A stretch of 61,665 nucleotides of DNA from Microvirga calopogonii (GTDB lineage Bacteria; Pseudomonadota; Alphaproteobacteria; Rhizobiales; Beijerinckiaceae). A model generated the notes under the pieces. It saw nothing but the letters and a program-made list of their open reading frames with translations, ran no database searches and was not told where the DNA came from. Positions 7,617 through 16,498 of this stretch are shown in pieces. Each line of letters opens with the position of its first letter. Positions within the stretch are counted from its first letter, which is position 1. The translations under genes and the position numbers were made by a program. The DNA is taken from NCBI RefSeq assembly GCF_003347665.1, contig NZ_QDGA01000028.1, forward strand, positions 1 to 61,665, given 5' to 3'.

Positions 7617-8978
7617 ATGAACCTGACACGCTTTTGGTCATCGAAGTCTGACGCCGCATCGAAGGATGCCGGCCAGGCACAGCCGACGAGCCCACCCGGA
7701 TCCGATATGGTCGACGACTCCTTCATTCTGCTGGTCGGCGGCCAACTCCAACCGACACACGAAGATCCAGCCCCAGAGGCGGAGACGGACGATATCCTTT
7801 CAAACGATTTCGTGGTCCTCGCCGGAGGCTTTACTGGCAAGCCGTTGGGCGAGGCTGGAGAGAAGGTCGAGGCACTTGCATCGGATGACAGCGCCGGTGA
7901 CGTGGCTGAGGCCGTCGCCGATGCCGCCCTGGGCGCGGGTGAGGCATCTCCCGAATCTGGTCCGGCAGGACCCGCCGATCCGGATAACCCTGTGATCGAC
8001 GTCCGCGATCCCTACCTGGAAACCTTTGGGCCTCTCCCCGATGCCGTTCCCGAGGCCGCTCCTGCCCTTGCGCCAGTCGTAGGGAACACCCTACCGGGCC
8101 CATATAATGCTCCACCGGCCCGTAAAGCGCGCCGTTGGCCGTGGAGCCGCACCGCGGCCTCCGAGGTGGAGGTCTCGTATGAACATGACTGGGGCACAGG
8201 AATCTCGGTGAATGAGGAAGAGGCACTTCGCCAACGCCTCATGAACAAGAACCAGCCGCCAAAGAAGCGTCGTGGCCCTGTTATCATTCTCGGAACTATG
8301 GCGGCGGCCGCGGCCCTTGTTCTCACCGCTGGAAGCCCAACGAAGGTCCTCGAGGCTATCCCAACCGCCAAGAAGATCGTGACGCGCGCCCAGAATGACC
8401 TGATCTCGCGGGTTGCCCTGACATCCGGACCGTCTGCCGAGCCTGCCAAGGACACTTCGATGTGTGCGCAGCAGCCGTCTATGGATGGATGCTTCACGAA
8501 CAACGTTATCCGGGCTGCCGCTTTCGTCTGCCCGACTGCCATGCACCCTGTCGCCGTAGAGTTCGCCAGCTCACCGGTCCGGGCCGCTGTTGGGCTTTCG
8601 CATCGCGCCTCTATGGCTCCGTCAACGGGATTTGCCACGATCCTGAGTGCTGAGACGACGTTCGACTTCATGACACGGGATCTCAACTTCGCCGTGGATC
8701 TCATCTCATTCCGTCGAAACGGCAACATCGCCGGCATGCTCAAGAATGTTCAGCCTCGCCAGCAACTTCCTGTTCAGGTGGCGAAGGCCGACGGTATCAT
8801 CGCTCTTCGCGGCAATGAGATCGAACGTCTCGCGCTTACCCCGGACTGCCGGATCGCGATTTTTGAGAATGGCATCCCACCAGAGTATTTCGCCCAGGAT
8901 GCAAAGGTGAACAACTCGCCTGTTCGCATTCCTGTAAAACCTCAGACCCAGGCTCAGGCGGATTTAGGTCGACGCTGA
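7617..8978 (+). CDS. bitopic membrane protein of unknown function
   Basis: I do not recognise the family. The start is the ATG four bases after the upstream TPR lipoprotein gene, not the longer in-frame extension that would overlap it. The 453 residues have an acidic, Pro/Ala-rich cytoplasmic half with two similar short motifs (DDSFILLVGGQ at ~33 and SNDFVVLAGGF at ~62), a KKRRG positive patch, one transmembrane helix (PVIILGTMAAAAALVLTAG, ~221-239) and a ~210-residue C-terminal domain with four cysteines that may form disulfides in the periplasm. The layout (cytoplasmic linker, single helix, periplasmic domain) suits a bridge between the cytoplasmic ATPase encoded next and the lipoprotein encoded before; that is inference. 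Confidence 0.6.
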   Translation: MNLTRFWSSKSDAASKDAGQAQPTSPPGSDMVDDSFILLVGGQLQPTHEDPAPEAETDDILSNDFVVLAGGFTGKPLGEAGEKVEALASDDSAGDVAEAVADAALGAGEASPESGPAGPADPDNPVIDVRDPYLETFGPLPDAVPEAAPALAPVVGNTLPGPYNAPPARKARRWPWSRTAASEVEVSYEHDWGTGISVNEEEALRQRLMNKNQPPKKRRGPVIILGTMAAAAALVLTAGSPTKVLEAIPTAKKIVTRAQNDLISRVALTSGPSAEPAKDTSMCAQQPSMDGCFTNNVIRAAAFVCPTAMHPVAVEFASSPVRAAVGLSHRASMAPSTGFATILSAETTFDFMTRDLNFAVDLISFRRNGNIAGMLKNVQPRQQLPVQVAKADGIIALRGNEIERLALTPDCRIAIFENGIPPEYFAQDAKVNNSPVRIPVKPQTQAQADLGRR

Positions 8979-9040
8979 CCTAATCCGCAGCCTACCCCTT
9001 TCAATCCCCAAAAGAAGCCCGCCACAGGCCAAGGGTCACT

Positions 9041-10981
9041 ATGAATTTTGCTCTTTATCTTCTCGCAATGTTATCTCGTATTTTGCCGAAGCAGGCGGCG
9101 CATAAGAGAAAAGCCGTTGCACTTCACCGAGAATGGTCGAGCCGAGTTTTAACCGATCACCTCTTTGCCGCCGATCTGAAAGCGATCGAGCGGCTTTCTC
9201 TTATTGTGAGCGATGGAAAGCCGTCTCTGCAGTGGCCGGTTTTAACGATCTTGATGGACCGTCGCTATCCGGCATTCGCCGAGGTACTCTCCGCATTCAC
9301 CACGGAAGACCGCAACGCTTCATTGTTCCGCCCTGCGCCCGCTGACGGTCGGGATGCTCAGGGCATTCTTATTTCGGCTCTCGCGTTTCTTCAGAATTCC
9401 ATCGATGCCGCCAACTGGGCAACCGATGCCACCGTTCTGGCTGGGGAACTCGCGTCCCTGCCATGTGCCATGCTGAAGATCCTCGCAATTGAGGAAGGAG
9501 CGATCAGTCTTCAGCATAACCTCCATTCGCTATCGATCGCGCTCGAGAACGCCACCGCGCCTCACCCCGATCCTGTTTTGGCCACGCAGGACAAATTGGC
9601 ATCCGCCCTCATCCGATATTATGCCATTCGACGGCTCGCCCCATCGTCCGTCCCTGGCTTCGTTTCCACGTACCACCCAGGCGAGGATCTCGACTACGCG
9701 GCGGCGCGGATCGAGCAAGTCCTAACGTCTCACGGGGTCCTCCCGCTGACGATCCAACGCCACTTTCGGGAGACCCGCGACGTCATCATGGACATCGCCG
9801 TTCTCGCTGCAGTCTATGCAGATCACACTGCCGCTATCCTCGTCCCGACCTTCCCGGCGCTCTTCGAGGCATCCCCTTCGAACGAGCCTATGGTCAGCCC
9901 CGATGATCCCGAAGTCATCAAGGGCTACGACATCGGGCCGAACTTGGCGCACCTAATGCTTGGATCGATCATCACCCACGGCAAGACACCCATCATTGGT
10001 CCCGCCCGGTCTCAGATCCCCCTGATCGGGACAATCGCCAATCGGCTCACCCTCGCCTATCAGCCGCCCCAGCCCTCGTACGAGGAGCGCATCGCTGAAA
10101 TTAAAGCCGTGGCCCAGACGCTCCCCGGGCCGGAAATGCCGCCCACCGATATCGCCGCCATCGCAAGGCTTGAGCTCACACCAGCCCAGCGGCGCCAGGC
10201 CGTCTATTCAACGGTCATGACCGGATCAGCTCAATCCGCTCTAGAGGTCATCGCTCGATCCTCGGCCTCGGTGACACCCGCGATCGCCATCGCCGACCTC
10301 GATTTGTCTTTGTATGTCTGTAAGCAGAACTTGCCGGACCTGATTGAAAAGATGACCACAGCGCCACGTGGGCGCATGCCGGTCCTCATTGACGGCGTGG
10401 CCGGCACGGGCAAGAGCGCCTTTGGCCGCTATGTCGCCCACCAGATGGGCTACCAGTCAAAGGTCTATCGGTATTCGGATTTAACGAGCCGCTGGCTGTC
10501 AGAGTCTGAGAAGGCAGTCGACAAAATGTTCGCCGACGCCCGAAAGCACAATTTCGCGATCATCATGGACGAAGTTGAAACGATGTTCTCTGATCGGGAA
10601 GCGGCCATGCACGACTACCAGAAGACGCTAACCAACGCGTTCCTGACCCATCTGGACAGCCACGATCTTCCGGTCTTCTGCTCGACGAACCACAAACGGG
10701 ACATAGACCCAGCCATCCTGCGCCGCTTTGTGTTCAAGCTCGAATTCGAGGCCCTCCCCCCGGAACTTGCGGCGAAGGCCTTCACCCGTTTCTTCAACAT
10801 GCCGGCTCCGTCGGACATCCTGCAACTTACAAACCTCACGCCAGGTGACTTTGACGTGGTCTTGCAGAAGGCTTCGGTCCTCCGAATTAAAGAGGACACG
10901 GGCTGGTTTGTCGCAGCTTTGCAGGAGGAGCTTTCCCACAAGAAAGTGAAGGGCCTTCGGATGGGCTTCGTACATCATTGA
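9041..10981 (+). CDS. AAA+ ATPase, FtsH/CDC48-like core, C-terminal in a 646-residue protein
   Basis: Residues ~420-600 carry a complete AAA+ module: Walker A GVAGTGKS (452-459), Walker B FAIIMDEVE (505-513; D510, E511), sensor-1 CSTNH and an arginine-finger-like DPAILRRF. The first ~400 residues are helical with a short hydrophobic start (NFALYLLAMLSRILP) and match no domain I know. There is no zinc protease motif or Lon Ser-Lys dyad, so the protein is probably a remodelling ATPase rather than a protease. It follows the TPR lipoprotein and bitopic membrane protein on the same strand after a 62-base gap, with AAGGGTC before the ATG, so the three likely form one operon and one envelope-linked complex. 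Confidence 0.75.
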   Translation: MNFALYLLAMLSRILPKQAAHKRKAVALHREWSSRVLTDHLFAADLKAIERLSLIVSDGKPSLQWPVLTILMDRRYPAFAEVLSAFTTEDRNASLFRPAPADGRDAQGILISALAFLQNSIDAANWATDATVLAGELASLPCAMLKILAIEEGAISLQHNLHSLSIALENATAPHPDPVLATQDKLASALIRYYAIRRLAPSSVPGFVSTYHPGEDLDYAAARIEQVLTSHGVLPLTIQRHFRETRDVIMDIAVLAAVYADHTAAILVPTFPALFEASPSNEPMVSPDDPEVIKGYDIGPNLAHLMLGSIITHGKTPIIGPARSQIPLIGTIANRLTLAYQPPQPSYEERIAEIKAVAQTLPGPEMPPTDIAAIARLELTPAQRRQAVYSTVMTGSAQSALEVIARSSASVTPAIAIADLDLSLYVCKQNLPDLIEKMTTAPRGRMPVLIDGVAGTGKSAFGRYVAHQMGYQSKVYRYSDLTSRWLSESEKAVDKMFADARKHNFAIIMDEVETMFSDREAAMHDYQKTLTNAFLTHLDSHDLPVFCSTNHKRDIDPAILRRFVFKLEFEALPPELAAKAFTRFFNMPAPSDILQLTNLTPGDFDVVLQKASVLRIKEDTGWFVAALQEELSHKKVKGLRMGFVHH

Positions 10982-11382
10982 AGTGCCACATGTTTTCTCG
11001 CTAAGCGGGTGCGCCACATGGCTGGCACACCCGCGCGGATCAGATCGAATCACGCCGTCTAGGGTGCGCTTTATAATTCGGGCCACCTCTTACTAATTCG
11101 TTTCTGCCTTGACGGTTCGAGGCCCTGACGGCATAATTCGGCCACATTGGAGCTACGGCAGGCCGCTAGATGATCCGGCGGTTTTGGCAAGCTGACCATT
11201 CTATGACGGAATGGGAGTCAAAGGCTGAGCTTCTCCTGTGAGACTAGAAAACAACAAGCTCGCAGGCTTCACCAGGATCAGGCCTCGCCCCGCGCGCAGT
11301 TCATGATCATCGATGAACGACACAGACGCCCGTCTATTCGCGACGGAATGCGAAAGCGGACGTTTGCGTAACCAAGGTCGAT
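10982..11382. promoter_or_regulatory. intergenic region with phased TAATTCG sites before the GcrA-like gene
   Basis: No gene is supported in these 401 bases. The notable content is three TAATTCG copies in one orientation, listed separately, which place the presumed promoter of the GcrA-like gene 240-310 bases upstream of its start. The resulting long leader contains no obvious riboswitch fold. Confidence 0.4.
11074..11140 (+). repeat. three TAATTCG sites at 20- and 40-base spacing
   Basis: TAATTCG starts at 11074, 11094 and 11134, i.e. two and four helical turns apart, all in one orientation. The first and third are embedded in the longer ATAATTCGG(G)CCAC. Such phasing is typical of regulator operators or iterons. 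Related copies occur in the repC leader and before the genes at 17830, 18650 and 37627. Confidence 0.5.
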
Positions 11383-12357
11383 ATGATGAAAACGTTGCAA
11401 CAAACGGCTCTTCACAGGACCAGCGGCTTCTCCGCGGTCATCGCCTCTCAATCATCCGCCGCTCCAGCCAATCAGATCAAAGTCAACGGCATTTGGAATG
11501 ACGAAACTGTTGAGAGAATAAAACAACTCGTCGCCCGCAAACTTACAGCCGAAGCCATTGCGGCCGAAATCTCGACGCCCGAGGTTCCCGTCACCCGCTC
11601 TCAGATCCTCGGTATATGCTGGCGCCGTGGCTGGCCGGTGGGCCAGAAGCGTCCGTCCCGCAATCACGTTCCCAAGGAGCGCGTCATCGGGAAGCGCATC
11701 CTGAAACGTGGCCAGTCGGACGTACAGGTCATACTGGCACTGCCAGACGCCCGCGAACCCCGCTCCGCTCAAGGAACACGGGTTGTCCGCAAGGCAAACC
11801 CCCGAAAGCCGCTCGACAAAGCCCTTCTCGCCCTGCCTCTTTTCGAGGCCGCCGCCACGACCGACACCAAGCTGAACACTGGCGGCGCAGATTTCATCCG
11901 TCGCTATAAGAAGCGTACCGAGCAGGCGAAGCCCGCTGCTGAGGCCGCCGAGGTGATCCAGCCTGTCCTTGCTGAGACAGTGCCTGCCGCATTCCCCGTA
12001 GCCGAGATCATCAATGTCCCGGCTACCGTGATCGTCACCCCCGAACCAGTACTTGTTCCGGACGTGGCTCCCGTCGTGCCGGACACCGCCCCAGTCGTCG
12101 CGGAGGCCAAGCCCGAGCGTGACCTCTCAAACTGTCTGACAATCTTCGATCTGCGCGACCGGCATTGCCGTTACCCCGTCAGTGGAACGGGGGTCTCCAT
12201 GCTCTACTGCAGCGAGCCTGCAATGAACGGCAAGCCATATTGCGCTCACTGTGCGTCCCTCGCTTACGAGAAGCCAGAGAAAATCGCCGCTTCAAACAAG
12301 CCGGCCAAGCGCAAGATGTCCGCATTCTCGATGAGAAACGGGATCATTTACCGCTGA
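11383..12357 (+). CDS. GcrA-family regulator, long plasmid version
   Basis: GcrA is an alphaproteobacterial sigma70 cofactor that activates promoters, often in response to GANTC methylation. The N-terminal part has the GcrA HTH layout: GIWNDETVERIKQLVARKLTAEAIA (~37-60) then VTRSQILGICWRRGW (~70-84). The C-terminal part has the family's Cys cluster: CRYPVSGTGVSMLYC (C262, C276) and PYCAHC (C287, C290) followed by ASLAYEKP. Chromosomal GcrA is ~170 residues; here a ~170-residue Ala/Pro/Val-rich linker separates the two conserved ends and a 25-residue basic tail follows. The ATG (MMKT) is preceded by AAGGTCG. It leads the ssb/methyltransferase block, so it may regulate that block or a plasmid cell cycle. 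Confidence 0.75.
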   Translation: MMKTLQQTALHRTSGFSAVIASQSSAAPANQIKVNGIWNDETVERIKQLVARKLTAEAIAAEISTPEVPVTRSQILGICWRRGWPVGQKRPSRNHVPKERVIGKRILKRGQSDVQVILALPDAREPRSAQGTRVVRKANPRKPLDKALLALPLFEAAATTDTKLNTGGADFIRRYKKRTEQAKPAAEAAEVIQPVLAETVPAAFPVAEIINVPATVIVTPEPVLVPDVAPVVPDTAPVVAEAKPERDLSNCLTIFDLRDRHCRYPVSGTGVSMLYCSEPAMNGKPYCAHCASLAYEKPEKIAASNKPAKRKMSAFSMRNGIIYR

Positions 12358-12451
12358 AACCCCAAGCCAACGAAAGTTGGTCAACGCCTTAAGCAATCCC
12401 CAGAAGTCCTCCACTCCGACCCAAAGGTCGAAACCTAGGAAAGATCCTCCG

Positions 12452-12871
12452 ATGAAGTCGATCAATGAAGCCCAACTCCTCGGCAATGTTGGCCGAGATC
12501 CCGAGATCCGCACGCTGGGCAACGGCGAGAAGGTCGCCAACCTGCGCATTGCCACGAACGAGACGTGGACGCAGAACGGTGAAAAGAAGTCCAAGACCGA
12601 GTGGCACAACGTCGTCATTTACAATCCGAACCTGGTCGAAACCGTCGAGAAGTACGTGAAGAAGGGCGCCCCGATCCTTCTGAAGGGACTGAAAATCCAG
12701 TACCGCACCTTCACCGATAAGGATCAGGTTGAGCGCCAGGTCACCGATCTCGTTCTCCAGCGCTTCGGCGGCGACCTCATCCTGATCCCGGCCGGCAATG
12801 GCAACGGCTCGGACAACGGCGGCAGCACCGACGGTTTCGGCGGGAACGAGGACGATCCCTGGAAGGACTAG
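12452..12871 (+). CDS. ssb: single-stranded DNA-binding protein
   Basis: Binds ssDNA during replication and repair. The 139 residues begin with an OB fold of SSB type: INEAQLLGNVGRDPEIR (~3-19), VANLRIATNETW (~27-38), KTEWHNVVIYN (~47-57) and VEKYVKKGAPILLKG (~63-77). A short Gly/Asn/Ser-rich linker and the acidic C-terminal tip DDPWKD follow. Canonical SSB tips end DDDIPF, so the tip is slightly unusual and might alter partner recruitment. The start is the ATG preceded by TAGGAAAGATCC, not the upstream in-frame codon. It shares the strand with the GcrA-like gene and ends at a strong terminator. Confidence 0.92.
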   Translation: MKSINEAQLLGNVGRDPEIRTLGNGEKVANLRIATNETWTQNGEKKSKTEWHNVVIYNPNLVETVEKYVKKGAPILLKGLKIQYRTFTDKDQVERQVTDLVLQRFGGDLILIPAGNGNGSDNGGSTDGFGGNEDDPWKD

Positions 12872-12906
12872 AACTCTGCCTCCCCTCAACCAGCAGAGAC
12901 CCACTG

Positions 12907-12934
12907 AGCCGGACGTGACCCGTCCGGCTTTTTT
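12907..12934 (+). terminator. rho-independent terminator after ssb
   Basis: A nine-base perfect stem AGCCGGACG / CGTCCGGCT closes a TGACC loop and runs into five Ts. It lies 35 bases after the ssb stop. Confidence 0.9.
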
Positions 12935-12971
12935 CATGTCGGGATCTGTTTGAGCAAACTGAGTACCTGAC

Positions 12972-14291
12972 ATGAAATCATCTGAAGCATCGGCGGCGCG
13001 AGCCCGCGCCCGACGCGTCGAAAAGGGCATCCGAACCGAGGAACGCGCCCGCACCTTCACCGCACGGCCCTCGCTTCAGGGACTGTTGCAGTTGCCATTA
13101 CTCGAAGAACTGGAGGCTCACGGCGGACGCGCGAAGCCTAGTGATCTCTATGAGAGGCTTGCTGATCGGCTTGATGTCCCTGACGATTTACGTTCCCAAA
13201 AGCGCACCTGCGGAGATGGGCAGACCTATTCGGTCTTTCCGCAAGCTGTTCGATGGGCTCGCCAGAACGCCGTGATGTCTGGCCTGATTCACAAAGGCGA
13301 CCGAGGCATATGGGAACTCGCCGATCCCGGCTATGCCAAATTGAAGAAGGTTCGCCGCGGCGTTGCCGTCTTGATCTACTCGCTCGACGACGGGGTTGCG
13401 CTCTGGGCCCATGCTGAGGATGCAACTCGAGCAATCGAACCTGGCTCGCTGGACCTCATCTTCACAAGCCCCCCGTATCCGACCGTCTCACGTGAGTATG
13501 GGCGCTTTTCCGTTCCCGATTGGCTCTCCTGGATTCGACGGCTCATCGCCGCTTGGAAGACCCTGGTGACCCCAACGGGTACGATCTGCCTGAATCTTAT
13601 GGATACGTTCGTTAGCGGGACGCCCAACCTCTCGCCATACATCGAGCGGCTCACCCTCAGCTGCATCGACGAACTCGGCCTCCATCTTTCTGGACGAAGC
13701 GTTTGGCACAGCCCGACCAAGATGGGCAACATCCAGTGGGCCTCGAAGACGCGGCTGCGCCCGCGCAACACTCTTGAGCACCTCCTGTTCTTCAGTCCGA
13801 GCGCCAATCCAAATTGGGACACCCGCCGATTGCCGAGCGAACCCTATGCAGCCTCGACGATCGCAGCTTGGAACCGGGCCCAGAAGCGGCCCTCAAGCAA
13901 GCGGCCTTGTGGCTACAACATCAACGAGGGGGCCTTTGCTCCTACCGGTGACGGGCCACTCCCCGGCAATCTGATCGTCGCCGCTGGCGCACCAGGCAAC
14001 GATCAATACAGCCGTCGGTGCCGGGAAGCTGGATACCCACCACATCCGGCACGGTTCCCCGAGGCGATTCCGAAGCGTGTGATCCTGCTCACCACCGAAC
14101 CAGGACAGATCGTCTATGACCCCATGGCCGGATCAAACACGACAGGCAAAGTCGCCCTCGATCTCGGCCGGCGTTTCATCGCTTCTGAGCCATCGTTGGC
14201 CTATCTCGGTGCCTCCGCGCTCCGCTTCGATCAGCGACCTGACTTCCGGCGCCATCCTTTGCCCGAGGGGCTGACAGTGCCGGCCGCCTGA
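12972..14291 (+). CDS. beta-type DNA methyltransferase with N-terminal winged helix
   Basis: Predicted to methylate DNA using S-adenosylmethionine. Motif IV is TSPPYP (165-170), the form most common in N4-cytosine enzymes, and motif I follows much later as DPMAGSNTTG (383-392) with GRRFIASE after it. The order IV then I marks a beta-class enzyme. Residues ~35-125 form a winged-helix domain like the N-terminus of Mrr (LPLLEELEAHGGRAKPSDL, then AVRWARQNAVMSGLI), possibly for target recognition. No restriction endonuclease lies next to it, so it may be a solitary or anti-restriction methyltransferase. A paralogue with the same winged helix lies 1.3 kb downstream. The start is the ATG 38 bases after the ssb terminator. 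Confidence 0.85.
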   Translation: MKSSEASAARARARRVEKGIRTEERARTFTARPSLQGLLQLPLLEELEAHGGRAKPSDLYERLADRLDVPDDLRSQKRTCGDGQTYSVFPQAVRWARQNAVMSGLIHKGDRGIWELADPGYAKLKKVRRGVAVLIYSLDDGVALWAHAEDATRAIEPGSLDLIFTSPPYPTVSREYGRFSVPDWLSWIRRLIAAWKTLVTPTGTICLNLMDTFVSGTPNLSPYIERLTLSCIDELGLHLSGRSVWHSPTKMGNIQWASKTRLRPRNTLEHLLFFSPSANPNWDTRRLPSEPYAASTIAAWNRAQKRPSSKRPCGYNINEGAFAPTGDGPLPGNLIVAAGAPGNDQYSRRCREAGYPPHPARFPEAIPKRVILLTTEPGQIVYDPMAGSNTTGKVALDLGRRFIASEPSLAYLGASALRFDQRPDFRRHPLPEGLTVPAA

Positions 14292-14334
14292 CGCGGCCTC
14301 CACCCCTTTTCGCTTGTCCTCAGAAAGGCAGCCC

Positions 14335-15606
14335 ATGTTTCCCAAGTTTCCGCTTAACGGCGACTTCGACCTAAACGACGTCGCCACCATTCTCGAAGCC
14401 CTTGAGCATTACGCCAAGAGCCCGGAAGCCAAGACCCACGCCTTCCGCCGCGACATCTTTCCTGCGGAGTACGAAGGAGCCGGAGCCGCGGTCACGCCGC
14501 TTCGCATCCCCCAGATCATGGAGATGGTTCGGACCGCCGCGGAATCCGCGACGAGGATAGATCGCGAGATGGCGGCTCGGCACTTCTCGGATGCGATCGA
14601 GAACACGATCCAGCGTCAGCCTGATCCCATGAAGGCCCTGACCGAGCAGCATCAGCTCGACGTCGACCATACCGGAGGCGGATGCCTCGCCTATGCCCGG
14701 CACTATGAGGACGGCTGGTATTTCTGGCTCACCGCTGAGGATGGAGCGTCCCTCCCGGACAACCCGGATGACCCCGCCTGTCAAATCGGCGCATATCACC
14801 CAACTGAGGACTGGTGGCTCAATTCCAGCGCCACGCCGCGTCAGGCTTTGAGCGTCATCGGAACCTTCGTGGTTTTCGCCAAGGCCCGCTATGCCGCCGG
14901 CCAAGAAGCTACGATCACCGGTTTTCGCGATATCCTGACCACCGCCCACTCCTCTGGCCACTTCGTGACTGACGAGGCTGAGGCAATCGCGGCAATCCTC
15001 GCCGCACCTGAACCGCCCCAGGCAGGCGAAGAGCCTCAATGGAAGCGGGAGTTCCCCGAGTTCAAGGCAGATTGGATCCCTGAGCTTCCGCCGGGTTTCG
15101 AGGACTACTCCTGGCATAACGACGCCTGCCCGAGGTTCCACGACACCATGCGCGATCTCGTGGTGTGGGTGGATTACCCCGAATCCCAAGATCGCGAGCT
15201 TCCGGAGAACCTTCGGTTCGGTGTCTGCCGCGAGCGCGATGACGGGAGCTTGGAAGACCTCTACTCAGCTGACGAATGGACGCTCGTCAGAGATTTCTTT
15301 GACAATTATTCCCCGCCCGCAGGATCGGCGCCGAACTACAACACGCTCCTGATGCTGGCCGAGGACGCCAAGTGCAAGACCGATGAGGACTGGGGCTCAG
15401 ATCGCCAGGTCGACGCCGAGAACCGCTTCTTCAAGGCCGCGATGCAGCGCTTCCCTGATCACTTCACGGACACCAATGACGATTGGCAGGAGGCGATCCA
15501 CAAGGCGACATCGGACGAGATCATCGATGAAGCCATGCGGCGGATCGTGAAAGAGGTCGTTCGTCAGAGCCCACAGCTCGCCACCCTCCTCGAGAAGAAG
15601 GTCTGA
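14335..15606 (+). CDS. unknown protein between two DNA methyltransferases
   Basis: I do not recognise this 423-residue protein. It is acidic, soluble (no signal or membrane helix) and Trp-rich in its middle (YEDGWYFWLTAEDG, TEDWWLNSSATP), with an Asp/Glu-rich C-terminal half. The ATG is preferred over a TTG seven codons upstream because AGAAAGG precedes it at proper distance. It sits 43 bases after the first methyltransferase and 27 bases before the second, so all three are probably one transcript. A role as a specificity, regulatory or protective partner of the methyltransferases is a guess from position only. Codon use matches its neighbours. Confidence 0.6.
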   Translation: MFPKFPLNGDFDLNDVATILEALEHYAKSPEAKTHAFRRDIFPAEYEGAGAAVTPLRIPQIMEMVRTAAESATRIDREMAARHFSDAIENTIQRQPDPMKALTEQHQLDVDHTGGGCLAYARHYEDGWYFWLTAEDGASLPDNPDDPACQIGAYHPTEDWWLNSSATPRQALSVIGTFVVFAKARYAAGQEATITGFRDILTTAHSSGHFVTDEAEAIAAILAAPEPPQAGEEPQWKREFPEFKADWIPELPPGFEDYSWHNDACPRFHDTMRDLVVWVDYPESQDRELPENLRFGVCRERDDGSLEDLYSADEWTLVRDFFDNYSPPAGSAPNYNTLLMLAEDAKCKTDEDWGSDRQVDAENRFFKAAMQRFPDHFTDTNDDWQEAIHKATSDEIIDEAMRRIVKEVVRQSPQLATLLEKKV

Positions 15607-15633
15607 TTCTTCTTAAATCCCCGCGGATCCAAG

Positions 15634-16498
15634 ATGCACCCTGTCTCAACCAATAAGCCAACCCAAGCTCAACTCGTGTTCCCTCTGATCGAAGCCCTGC
15701 AGGAAATGGGCGGTCGAGGTCGGGCCAAAGATGTGGGAATGGCTCTTGCCACCCGGTTCCGCCTTCCCAGGAACATCATCGAGGAGACCGTCACCACTGG
15801 AGACGGACAACTTGTTAATCTATGGCACCGGCATGTGCGCTTTGCCCGTCAGAAGGCAGTTGCCATGGGCTATCTCTCGTCAGCGGGCACCGGAGTCTGG
15901 CAGGTCACTGACGAGGGACAGACTGGAATGCGGAGTGCGTCGGCCGCAATCCGTGTCATCGTTCTGGTTGATCCGAAGACCAGCGAGCCGCGCTGCGCCA
16001 CCGTCGATCTCGCAGTCGGGATCCCTACGGTCCATACGCTCTACAACGGCGACAGCCGGGATCTCTCCTGGATCGATGAGGGACAGATCCCCCTCATCGT
16101 GACCAGCGCTCCGTACGCCGATCTCGTTGAGTACGACACCGCTCCCGGTCAACTTGGAGCAATTGCCTCGTACGAGGAGTTCCTGCGGCAACTCGATGAA
16201 GTTTGGAAGGAGTGCTACCGGGTGCTGGAGCCTGGAGGGCGCCTAGCCTGCAACGTGGGTGACGTGCTCCGATCCCGGAAGGCCTACGGCCGTCACCACG
16301 TCCTCCCTCTTCACGCGGACATCCTCGTCCGTTCCCGCAGTATCGGCTTTGATACTCTTACAGGGCTCCTGTGGCAGAAGCGGACGAACGTCGCCTTCGA
16401 AGGCGGGCCCGGCGGGGTGCTCGGGAAGCCCGGGCAGCCCAATAACGTCATACGGTCCGAACTCTGTCTGGATGCGAGACCTCCTTAGCGCGAGCGAC
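15634..16498 (+). pseudogene. second DNA methyltransferase, truncated by IS481
   Basis: The N-terminal ~100 residues are a winged helix paralogous to the first methyltransferase (FPLIEALQEMGGRGRAKDV, then VRFARQKAVAMGYL). A catalytic domain then starts, with motif IV written TSAPYAD (157-163): the first proline of the usual SPPY is replaced by Ala. A CYRVLEPGGRLACNVGD segment (motif V/VI region) follows. The protein then runs ...GQPNNVIRSEL straight into IS481 sequence and stops in it, losing the late motif I half (SAM pocket). The sequence right of the IS does not continue this gene, so a deletion accompanied or followed insertion. The product is almost surely inactive. Confidence 0.75.

Noticed and set aside
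6755..7840. A 361-codon minus-strand frame opposite the TPR lipoprotein gene
   Set aside because: Antisense to a protein with a clear lipoprotein signal and TPR repeats.
12389..13060. A 223-codon minus-strand frame opposite ssb
   Set aside because: Antisense to ssb and crosses its strong terminator.
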